A stretch of DNA of 5,289 nt from Candidatus Falkowiibacteriota bacterium (GTDB taxonomy: Bacteria > Patescibacteriota > Patescibacteriia > Patescibacteriales > UBA12465): the NCBI GenBank assembly GCA_903839955.1, contig CAIMEI010000036.1, forward strand, positions 1-5,289, read 5' to 3'. Under the pieces are notes generated by a model that saw only the letters and a list, made by a program, of their open reading frames with translations, was not told where the DNA came from and ran no database searches. A program made the position numbers and the translations under genes. How positions within the stretch are numbered: the first letter of the stretch is position 1; each line of letters opens with the position of its first letter. This document shows, piece after piece, positions 1 through 5,289 of this stretch.

Positions 1-642
1 AGCCGATAGTACGCCAATAATTATTAGGGCGTAATTAAAAACCGCGATTATATATTGACCAATCCAGGGTATTACGCAGGCGGTGTTGCCGTTGCCGTCA
101 TCATCACAATTAACCTTTGGGCAAGAGTAGGAGCCGTCGTCATTTTTTTTGCAGCCAATATTTTGGTATAGTCCAGGTATCTGAACGTTGAGTTTTTCGA
201 AGGGATTATTAAGAACAGCTGCTGGTTTCTCCGTAACTAGGACGTTTCCACTGGACGGGCAGCAGCAATTAGCGGTGTTGTCAGGCCGAGCAAGCGGACT
301 AGCGTGAGGGCAAAATCCGTTTTGTCCATAAACAGTTTCGGCGCCAATAGCCCCACAGGGGTTACCACCGGATGGTTCGCGCCAATTGCACCAAGGCAAA
401 GAGTCGGCATTTGACCCGGAACTGTTAGGAACGGCATCCGGCATCGTGCAGCAACACTTGGCATTTGCTGGTTTAGTGGAGCTGACCCCGCAAGAACTAT
501 CGCCGTTATCACCAACGGGGACTAACGGGTGATTACTGTCGCAAGTAGTTTGCCAAATACAACCAGCCCGGGCGGCAGTGCCTAAGCTAAAGAATACTAA
601 TGCAAAAATTCCAACAGCTATTATTTTTATTTTATAGCTCAT
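1..642 (-). CDS. Second secreted cysteine-rich pilin-like protein, 3' end missing
   Basis: Partial: 214 codons from ATG (640-642) to the left edge with no stop. Short basic N-terminus (MSYKIK), hydrophobic signal segment (about 7-21) and an ARA|G signal-peptidase I site (cut after A26). Residue C28 follows closely, but the preceding arginine rules out a lipobox. Sixteen cysteines, including CCC at 63-65 and 126-128 that end two similar modules (28-65 and 85-128). Residues 153-159 (VQIPGLY) match the ISIPGYY of the protein at 1513-2769, then comes an acidic loop (NCDDDGNGNTAC, 178-189) resembling a calcium-binding loop, then IPWIGQYIIAVFNYALIIIG, the start of the first helix of the TrbC/VirB2-like pilin module typical of CPR proteins. 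The window ends inside this helix. Start and porB stop share ATGA, so the two are translationally coupled; a weak GGGGAAA sits about 10 nt upstream. ATA is common for isoleucine here (7 of 15), unlike porB (1 of 20). Function unknown; probable paralogue of the 418-residue protein. Confidence 0.85.
   Translation of the reverse strand, partial: MSYKIKIIAVGIFALVFFSLGTAARAGCIWQTTCDSNHPLVPVGDNGDSSCGVSSTKPANAKCCCTMPDAVPNSSGSNADSLPWCNWREPSGGNPCGAIGAETVYGQNGFCPHASPLARPDNTANCCCPSSGNVLVTEKPAAVLNNPFEKLNVQIPGLYQNIGCKKNDDGSYSCPKVNCDDDGNGNTACVIPWIGQYIIAVFNYALIIIGVLSA
639..642 (-). promoter_or_regulatory. ATGA stop/start overlap coupling porB to the second cysteine-rich gene
   Basis: The plus strand reads TCAT, i.e. 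ATGA on the coding strand: the ATG opens the cysteine-rich protein and the overlapping TGA closes porB. Such 4-nt overlaps usually mean that the terminating ribosome re-initiates, so the two proteins are made from one message. This is the tightest physical link between a POR subunit and an envelope protein in the window. Confidence 0.85.
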
Positions 643-1505
643 AAGCAGTATTTCCCCAGATTTTTATTAGCAATCTCTTGAATAACTTTCAGATCTTCAG
701 CGTGAAGATGTTTGAAGCGTCCTTGGCCTTTTAAGTATTCATCAACGGGTTTAGCACTAAAATCTTTAGTGATGCTGGAGGCGCTTAATTTTCCCTCGCG
801 GTATTCGAGGAGCGGATAGAGGCCGGTGGTGGCGGCTAACTTTCCCATCAGCACGGCTTCATCGTCTTTGATTTTCCAGCCTGGCATGCAGGGGGAAAGA
901 ATCTGAATATAGCTTGGACCATCTACGAGCAAGGCGGCTTTTACTTTTCTAGTGATATCATCCGGAAAGCCAGCGGTGCTTTGTGCAACATATTTTAAGC
1001 CGTGAGCCAGGGCGACGCCGAGCATGTCTTTTTTAACCTGAATGGAGCCGATGGATTTTTCGCCATTGGGCGTGGTGGTAGTGGCGGCGCCATAAGGCGT
1101 GGCGCCGGAAGCTTGGATGCCGGTATTGGAATAGGCTTCAGTGTCGTAGCAGATGTAGAGAATTTTTTCGTTTCGTTCCCACATGCCGCTGATTTGCCCA
1201 AAACCGATATCAAAAGTGCCGCCATCGCCCGCCTGGACGACGATATGGGGCAGTGGTTCTTTTCCTTGTTTTTTGAGAGCCGCCAGAATGCCAGAAGCGA
1301 CGGGCGCCGCGCTTTCAAATAAAGTGTGGATCCAGGGAATATTCCAGGCGCTTTGTTGGAAAGAAGAAGATGTTACTTCCAGGCAGCCGGTGGCATTGGA
1401 AATTATGGTATTTTCATCTAGTCCGCGCATCACGGCTTGGACGGCGACCAATTGGCCGCAGCCGGCGCAAGCGTTATGACCGGGGAGTAATAGTTTTTTG
1501 GGCAT
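639..1505 (-). CDS. porB: Pyruvate/2-oxoacid:ferredoxin oxidoreductase, beta subunit (TPP and [4Fe-4S])
   Basis: 288 residues, toward the short end for PorB. It binds the diphosphate side of thiamine pyrophosphate and the proximal [4Fe-4S] cluster. Cluster ligands: C13 and C16 in PGHNACAGCG, C41 in NATGCLEV, and C206 in ILSPCMPGW; the C16-C41 spacing of 25 equals that of the ligands in the well-studied Desulfovibrio africanus PFOR. The TPP/Mg motif begins at GDGGTFDIG (93-101) and ends with the YSNTG stretch (125-129). The frame stays open upstream to 1649, but those 48 codons lie inside the preceding gene, match no POR sequence, and start at a non-ATG codon; the ATG at 1503-1505 puts the first residues where PorB proteins begin. 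An AAAGGAG at about 1524-1530 is 18 nt from the ATG, too far for a normal Shine-Dalgarno. The gene ends in TGA inside an ATGA overlap with the next start. It is separated from porA by a secreted cysteine-rich gene, which is atypical. Confidence 0.94.
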   Translation of the reverse strand: MPKKLLLPGHNACAGCGQLVAVQAVMRGLDENTIISNATGCLEVTSSSFQQSAWNIPWIHTLFESAAPVASGILAALKKQGKEPLPHIVVQAGDGGTFDIGFGQISGMWERNEKILYICYDTEAYSNTGIQASGATPYGAATTTTPNGEKSIGSIQVKKDMLGVALAHGLKYVAQSTAGFPDDITRKVKAALLVDGPSYIQILSPCMPGWKIKDDEAVLMGKLAATTGLYPLLEYREGKLSASSITKDFSAKPVDEYLKGQGRFKHLHAEDLKVIQEIANKNLGKYCL

Positions 1506-1512
1506 AAGATTT

Positions 1513-2769
1513 TTAGAAGACAGCTCCTTTTTTATTACAGCACCAAGCGCCCCTCTCACAGGAGCCGCCACTGTTATCCGAAGACCAATCTCCATTGCAA
1601 TTGTTTGGACGGCAGACACTGCCGCCGCGGTTGCCACAGGGGAAACCAAGTGGATAGCCGGAAAGGTCGATAAGTAATGTTACATCTCCCCCGGGGTTGC
1701 AAAATCCTCCATAACAATAACCTGAGCCGGAGTTGGTTCCGTTCTTCTTGCAATAATCACCTTCGGCCGATTCCGCGCCGCAGGTTAGGAGATTCCCTTT
1801 GCAGATCGGATTTTGATCGCATTTTGATCCCGAGGAAATTGTTCCTTTAACTAGTGCACATAGCGCTGGGCTTGTATCAACACAAAGTGTCCATTTTTCC
1901 TTGTTATCATAGACACCTTGCTCAACGCAACATTCAGGAGCGACACATTCGTTATTTTGTATAGTATACCCATCTTTTACTATCCCTTTGTTGTTATGGC
2001 AATTTTGGACTGACGTCATTTCCGCACTACTGGGGTTTCTGTATTGGCAGCAAGAGATTTGCATGGGGGCGATCAGCTTGGTTTTTATGCTATCAAGCTT
2101 CACTAATGAAGGATTTATTGTGTTGAGAATCATGAAGGAGCCAAAGAGTAGGCCGATGCCGATTAAACTGCCGAAAATCATTTCTTTGGCTTGGGTAATT
2201 TTGCTATCATTGCCGGCCGAAGTCAGCCAAACTATTCCGCCCCCCATTAAGGTGACGGCGGCGATAATACCAATGATAGTTAGGGCGTATTTGTAAAAAG
2301 CACCGATGTAGTTGGGGAGTAAATCGCTAACCATCACTTGATTACCGGAAAGGGTAGTGGTTTCGTAACCGGCGCTTACTGTTTTTCCCGCCTGATAATA
2401 GCCGGGGATGCTTATTTGTGGAGTGAAATCAACTGGCTTAGTGGTAGTTACGGGGGCGGGTAGTTTTTCTACGTCGGAATTGTTCACTGCGTCCGCGATA
2501 CACATGTGTGTGGTGGTAGCACAATGCTTACCGGAATTTGGTAGCCCGCACTGGTAGTCATAATTGCAATTAGTAGGGGAGTAGGGCGTGCAGATTTTAG
2601 TGGCCGAGTCACAATATCCGTAAAAGCAGTCAGAATCTTTAGTGCAAGCGTTGGTTGTTATTGATGCGTTGGCCGTCTGCCCACTCACCAGCACCCCGGC
2701 AATCAGGAAATAAGCGCCCAAAAAATAGACAAAGATTTTTTTGAGGCGTTTGGCCTTTTTACTGCTCAT
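1513..2769 (-). CDS. Secreted cysteine-rich protein with pilin-like (TrbC/VirB2-type) two-helix core
   Basis: 418 residues; function unknown. Basic N-terminus (KKAKRLKK), a hydrophobic signal segment at about 12-30 and an ANA|S signal-peptidase I site (cut after A35). Residues 42-90 hold eight cysteines in two tandem copies of one pattern: C-x5-C-x4-C-x6-C (42-60) and C-x5-C-x8-C-x6-C (68-90). Residues 91-239 lack cysteine and contain an ISIPGYY motif (119-125) and two transmembrane helices (about 157-181 and 199-216) joined by a short polar loop (SAGNDSKITQAKEM), ending in ILNTINPSLV. This is the layout of the TrbC/VirB2-like 'T4SS pilin' family common in CPR bacteria. Residues 240-411 hold 20 more cysteines, including CC pairs at 240-241, 280-281 and 410-411. 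If the loop faces the cytoplasm, both cysteine-rich parts lie outside. ATG at 2767-2769 begins 11 nt after porA with no Shine-Dalgarno; the stop is 7 nt before porB. Disulfide formation by the DsbA-like protein upstream is plausible inference. A role as a true pilus subunit is unproven: it is much larger than VirB2 pilins. Confidence 0.85.
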   Translation of the reverse strand: MSSKKAKRLKKIFVYFLGAYFLIAGVLVSGQTANASITTNACTKDSDCFYGYCDSATKICTPYSPTNCNYDYQCGLPNSGKHCATTTHMCIADAVNNSDVEKLPAPVTTTKPVDFTPQISIPGYYQAGKTVSAGYETTTLSGNQVMVSDLLPNYIGAFYKYALTIIGIIAAVTLMGGGIVWLTSAGNDSKITQAKEMIFGSLIGIGLLFGSFMILNTINPSLVKLDSIKTKLIAPMQISCCQYRNPSSAEMTSVQNCHNNKGIVKDGYTIQNNECVAPECCVEQGVYDNKEKWTLCVDTSPALCALVKGTISSGSKCDQNPICKGNLLTCGAESAEGDYCKKNGTNSGSGYCYGGFCNPGGDVTLLIDLSGYPLGFPCGNRGGSVCRPNNCNGDWSSDNSGGSCERGAWCCNKKGAVF

Positions 2770-2780
2770 ATTTTTACGGA

Positions 2781-3950
2781 TTACTTACCCAAAAAGATGG
2801 GTTTAATATTTTTTTCACTAATAGATTTAAGCATTTTCTGAATGGTGCCGCGGCTGATGTCTCGGCCGCCCAGGCCGCCGATGAAATTGTTGATCACTGT
2901 TTTTTCGCCGCGCAAGGCTGAGGATATTTCTAAATAGAGCGGAGAGAAAGTGCCGTTGCCGCTGGCTTTTTCCAGAATGGCGATTTTTTTTACTCCCTTG
3001 AGAATAGATTTTACGTCGCTCAGCGGGAAGGGGCGGAAACATTTGACTTTCAGGACGCCGACGTCAGAATATTTTTTGTCTTTCAGTGTTTCTTTGATGG
3101 TGCCGATAACCGATCCCATTGCCACGATGACGGTTTTTGGTTTTTTGGGGCCGCAATATTCCAACGCGCCGTTATCAATTAAGGCAGAAGATTTTGGCCT
3201 TCCGAAAACTTTCTGGAAATTCTGATACTCGTTCTTGATATCTTTGAGGCTGGCGAGCAAGTCTTCGTGGAGCTTCTCGCGCACTTCAAAATAATATTCT
3301 GGTCCGTAGAAACCGCCGAGGGTACTGGGATTTTGCGTATTCAGAGTTTCGCCAGTTGCCAAAGGCCGCGGTGGCAAGAATTTTTTGATTAGTTCCGCAG
3401 AGGGAATGATCACCGGCTCAAAAAGATGAGTGAGAATGAAGCCGTCAACATTGACCATGGCCGGCAAGCGGTGTTTTTCAGCAATTTTATAGGCCAGAAC
3501 ATGCTGGTCCACCGCTTCTTGGTGGTTCTCGGCGAAAAATTGCAGCCAGCCGGCGTCGCGGATGGTCATGATATCGCTCTGGTCATTCCAAATGTTGATT
3601 GGCGCGGAAATTGCTCGATTGGCATCGGTCATCACAACGGGCAGGCGCATGCCGGCAATGCAGTAAACAACTTCGTTCATCAGCAGAAGCCCTTGGCCGC
3701 TGGTGGCGCTATAAACTCTAGCCCCCGCGGCGCTGGCGCCCAGAACAATGGAGGCGGCGGAAAATTCGCTTTCCGCACGGACATATTCAAAGCTGGATTG
3801 GCCGCTGGCAAAAAGTTCGGCCAAATCTTCGACGATGTGGGTTTGGGGAGTGATCGGGTAGGCGCTGACGACCGTCGGCTGGATATTGGCAACCGTGAGC
3901 GCAATCGCGTGCGAGCCTTCTAATAATTGTTTTTGCTGTTCGTTTGGCAT
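2781..3950 (-). CDS. porA: Pyruvate/2-oxoacid:ferredoxin oxidoreductase, alpha subunit
   Basis: 389 residues, full length for the alpha subunit of a four-subunit enzyme. It carries the pyrimidine-binding domain of the TPP site plus the transketolase-C-like domain. Visible signatures: YPITPQT at 31-37; ESEFSA at 60-65, with E60 at the place of the glutamate that activates the TPP aminopyrimidine; TSGQGLLLMNE at 83-93; DANRAISAPINIWNDQSD at 109-126, where R114 lies in the substrate-contacting stretch; and FRPFP at 305-309 in the C-terminal domain. No signal peptide, so cytoplasmic. ATG at 3948-3950, one base after the porD stop; the only Shine-Dalgarno candidate is a weak GTAGAAG in the end of porD. 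The NRAISAPINIWNDQSD segment favours a POR/VOR-type enzyme over the KorA branch; pyruvate is the likeliest substrate but 2-oxoisovalerate is not excluded. Unusually, the gene directly downstream is not porB but a secreted cysteine-rich protein. Confidence 0.94.
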   Translation of the reverse strand: MPNEQQKQLLEGSHAIALTVANIQPTVVSAYPITPQTHIVEDLAELFASGQSSFEYVRAESEFSAASIVLGASAAGARVYSATSGQGLLLMNEVVYCIAGMRLPVVMTDANRAISAPINIWNDQSDIMTIRDAGWLQFFAENHQEAVDQHVLAYKIAEKHRLPAMVNVDGFILTHLFEPVIIPSAELIKKFLPPRPLATGETLNTQNPSTLGGFYGPEYYFEVREKLHEDLLASLKDIKNEYQNFQKVFGRPKSSALIDNGALEYCGPKKPKTVIVAMGSVIGTIKETLKDKKYSDVGVLKVKCFRPFPLSDVKSILKGVKKIAILEKASGNGTFSPLYLEISSALRGEKTVINNFIGGLGGRDISRGTIQKMLKSISEKNIKPIFLGK

Positions 3951-3951
3951 A

Positions 3952-4185
3952 TTAAAAATCTTCTACCATTTTTATTGCTTTTACCGGGCATTCTTTGGCG
4001 CAGAGGCCGCAACCTTTGCAATAATCAAAATCGGTCACCGGCTTGCCGCCCGTCATTTCAATACAGGCTTCTGGGCAGAGTTTCGCGCACAAAGAACAGC
4101 CGATGCATTTTTGGTTATCGGTTTCGGGGCGGTAGGTCCGCCAGGCGCCAGTTTTATTATCTAGGGAATTATTTTTGGTAGTCAT
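3952..4185 (-). CDS. porD: Pyruvate/2-oxoacid:ferredoxin oxidoreductase, delta subunit (2x[4Fe-4S])
   Basis: 77 residues. This small ferredoxin-like subunit relays electrons from the TPP-containing alpha/beta core to free ferredoxin. Two complete CxxCxxCxxxCP motifs are visible: C27, C30, C33, C37 and C56, C59, C62, C66, for two [4Fe-4S] clusters. They are preceded by TGAWRTYRP (12-20), the conserved N-terminal signature of PorD-type subunits that separates them from generic ferredoxins. I chose the ATG at 4183-4185. An in-frame TTG at 4219-4221 would add 12 Lys/Ser-rich residues and lengthen the overlap with porC to 53 nt, with nothing family-like in the added part. With the ATG, the overlap is 17 nt and a weak AAAGAAG lies a few bases upstream, inside the porC 3' end. 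The stop TAA is one base from the porA start. Confidence 0.93.
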   Translation of the reverse strand: MTTKNNSLDNKTGAWRTYRPETDNQKCIGCSLCAKLCPEACIEMTGGKPVTDFDYCKGCGLCAKECPVKAIKMVEDF

Positions 4186-4741
4186 AAGCTTCTTTGACGG
4201 CTTGGAGATTTTTTCTGACAATTTCTTCGCCCTTGCCGCGGAATTTTTCAGTGATCGCCTTTTCCAGGTCGGCCAAGCCGATTAGTTGGCTGGCGCGAGC
4301 AAAAGTGCCGAGGATGACGGTGTTAACAATATTTCGGCCAATGACGCGCAGAGCGATTTCTGTCGCTGGGGCGGAAAAAATATTATTTTCAGAAATTTTT
4401 ATTCCGCTTGCTTTTTTAATTATTTCGGCTAGTTCTTTGGGGGTTTGACCGCTATTAACTACTACTAAAGTGTTTGCAGAGATGCCGGTAAAAATACTTT
4501 TGTGGTTCAAAAGCGTCGGGTCTTGAATAATTAAGAATTCCGGATGATAGACTTGATCTTTGGTGATAATCGGTTCCCGCGAAAGCCTAGCGAACGCACA
4601 AATCGGTGCGCCGGTACGCTCCACACCAAACAAGGGGAAGGCCTGCGCTTCTAGGCCGGCAAAAAAACCAGCGGCCGCGATTAATTCCGCGCCCGTTACC
4701 ACGCCTTGTCCGCCGCGGCCATGAATTCTAACTTCTTTCAT
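4169..4741 (-). CDS. porC: Pyruvate/2-oxoacid:ferredoxin oxidoreductase, gamma subunit
   Basis: 190 residues, the usual length for a stand-alone gamma subunit. It belongs to a cytoplasmic complex that oxidatively decarboxylates pyruvate (or a related 2-oxoacid) with CoA, giving acyl-CoA, CO2 and reduced ferredoxin; the reverse reaction is possible. Family signatures are IHGRGGQGVVTGAELIA near the N-terminus (GRGGQG at 8-13) and FGVERTGAP at 38-46. The C-terminal part contains the conserved LGTFARASQLIGL stretch seen in gamma subunits. In single-chain PFORs this corresponds to the gamma domain that packs on the other subunits and helps close the active site and CoA region. The start ATG (4739-4741) follows the upstream stop after one base, without a recognisable Shine-Dalgarno, so translation is probably coupled to the DsbA-like gene. 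The 3' end overlaps porD by 17 nt. Substrate (pyruvate versus branched-chain 2-oxoacid) cannot be settled by this subunit. Confidence 0.93.
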   Translation of the reverse strand: MKEVRIHGRGGQGVVTGAELIAAAGFFAGLEAQAFPLFGVERTGAPICAFARLSREPIITKDQVYHPEFLIIQDPTLLNHKSIFTGISANTLVVVNSGQTPKELAEIIKKASGIKISENNIFSAPATEIALRVIGRNIVNTVILGTFARASQLIGLADLEKAITEKFRGKGEEIVRKNLQAVKEAYDYQK

Positions 4742-4742
4742 A

Positions 4743-5289
4743 CTATTGTTGGCTAGAGGTTGCGTTAGAAGTGGGCGCTTCTAATCCGGGGCCGTTTTTG
4801 AGCAGTTCCTGGATCATGCTTTCCATTTCTTCCTGGGTTACTTCGCCGTCTATTTTGTAGTTGTTGATGAGCCAGGCGGGCGACCCGGTGATACCGATGG
4901 TGTCGGCGGAACTCATGTCGTCATTGAGAATGCCTGCGTATTTCTGGGTGTCCAGGCAGTTTTGGAAAGTTTTTTCGTTGGCCCCCAAAGCAACGGCGAT
5001 TTTGGTTAAGTCGCCATCACCAATTTTCCCTTGCAAGTTAAATAGTTGGTCGTGCATCGGCCAAAACAAACTGACGCCATTTTTCTGTTGCTCGCCAGCG
5101 CACAAAGAGGCGAGGGCTAGTTGTCCGGAATCTTGGTGGAGGAGGAGATTGCGGTAGATAAATTTCACCTGCTTGCTGTATTTGGCCATGATTGCCTTGA
5201 TGACCGGCTCGTTTTCTTTGCAGTAAGGACAGGCGAAGTCGGAAAATTCAACGATCACAATGTCGGCGTTGGGGTTGCCGAGATAGGGC
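4743..5289 (-). CDS. DsbA-like thioredoxin-fold disulfide oxidoreductase, 5' end missing
   Basis: Partial gene: the reading frame is open to the right edge, so the start lies outside the window; 181 residues plus the stop (TAG, 4743-4745) are visible. The first residues read PYLGNPNADIVIVEFSDFAC, the typical opening beta strand of DsbA/Thioredoxin_4 proteins, followed at once by the redox motif CPYC (visible residues 20-23). Later come the family-typical LCAGEQQ and FWPMHDQLFN stretches of the helical insertion, a conserved FQNCLDTQ, and the cis-proline loop GSPAWLINN. The C-terminus is a short Ser/Thr/Asn/Gln-rich tail. Such proteins oxidise or isomerise thiols in secreted proteins; CPR members usually carry an N-terminal membrane anchor, which here would be off-window. 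A GTG at 5256-5258 is not the start because it would remove the first beta strand. The gene ends 1 nt before porC and lies upstream of two cysteine-rich secreted proteins that could be its substrates (inference). Family assignment is firm; in vivo direction (oxidase or isomerase) is unknown. Confidence 0.92.
   Translation of the reverse strand, partial: PYLGNPNADIVIVEFSDFACPYCKENEPVIKAIMAKYSKQVKFIYRNLLLHQDSGQLALASLCAGEQQKNGVSLFWPMHDQLFNLQGKIGDGDLTKIAVALGANEKTFQNCLDTQKYAGILNDDMSSADTIGITGSPAWLINNYKIDGEVTQEEMESMIQELLKNGPGLEAPTSNATSSQQ

Noticed and set aside
237..515. A 92-codon minus-strand open frame
   Set aside because: It is shifted by one base inside the left-edge gene, which has a signal peptide, cysteine modules and an open frame over all 214 codons.
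556..570. Lipoprotein signal (C28) in the left-edge protein
   Set aside because: The residue three before the cysteine is arginine, not Leu or similar; the ARA|G site fits signal peptidase I.
639..641. TGA recoded as glycine (Gracilibacteria/Absconditabacteria code)
   Set aside because: Reading through would add only four residues to porB before TAA, but no gene here has an internal TGA while glycines are plentiful and use GGN codons, so TGA is a stop.
995..1479. Several 98-107-codon open frames on both strands
   Set aside because: All lie inside porB in other frames; porB is supported by cluster and TPP motifs over this whole stretch.
1506..1512. Terminator or promoter in the short intergenic gaps
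   Set aside because: All gaps are 11 nt or less and I see no hairpin with a T run at any junction; they cannot hold a typical promoter.
1506..1649. Upstream extension of porB by 48 codons
   Set aside because: It lies in another frame of the 418-residue gene, begins at a non-ATG codon and shows no POR similarity; the ATG at 1503-1505 gives the usual PorB N-terminus.
3426..3923. A 165-codon plus-strand open frame
   Set aside because: It is antisense to the well-supported porA, with glycine- and alanine-rich composition expected from the complement of coding sequence and no recognisable motif.
4186..4221. TTG start adding 12 residues to porD
   Set aside because: It would increase overlap with porC to 53 nt and add a non-conserved Lys/Ser-rich leader; the ATG at 4183-4185 is closer to family length.

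Overview
The window is one continuous minus-strand gene array, read from the right edge to the left. Its features suggest a member of the Candidate Phyla Radiation / Patescibacteria, most likely Parcubacteria-like. The main support is two cysteine-rich secreted proteins built around the two-helix 'type IV secretion system pilin' (TrbC/VirB2-like) module that is abundant in that group, together with very tight gene packing and weak Shine-Dalgarno sites. The phylum assignment is inference from family knowledge; there is no rRNA or ribosomal protein here to fix it. TGA acts as a stop and all glycines I translated use GGN codons, so the standard bacterial code applies and the recoded Gracilibacteria/Absconditabacteria are unlikely.

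Layout in transcription order: (1) 5288-4743, the C-terminal 181 residues of a DsbA-like thiol-disulfide oxidoreductase (CPYC active site), cut by the right edge; (2) 4741-4169, gamma subunit of a pyruvate/2-oxoacid:ferredoxin oxidoreductase; (3) 4185-3952, its delta (2x[4Fe-4S]) subunit; (4) 3950-2781, alpha subunit; (5) 2769-1513, a 418-residue secreted membrane protein with 28 cysteines and a pilin-like two-helix core; (6) 1505-639, beta (TPP) subunit; (7) 642-1, a second cysteine-rich pilin-like protein, cut by the left edge inside its first transmembrane helix. Junctions are +1, -17, +1, +11, +7 and -4 nt, so the whole window looks like part of one operon. There is no gene-free stretch, no visible promoter or terminator, and no RNA gene, CRISPR or mobile element.

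Gamma-delta-alpha-beta is the classic order of four-subunit POR enzymes. What is unusual is that the order is interrupted: a secreted cysteine-rich pilin-like gene sits between alpha and beta, and a paralogue overlaps the end of beta by ATGA. A DsbA-like protein heads the visible array and gives a plausible link to the secreted proteins, since it could form their many disulfides. The POR subunits are cytoplasmic (no signal peptides) and would supply acetyl-CoA and reduced ferredoxin. Whether the intermingling of a central-metabolism enzyme with a surface/envelope system is functional or only a product of genome compaction cannot be decided from the sequence.
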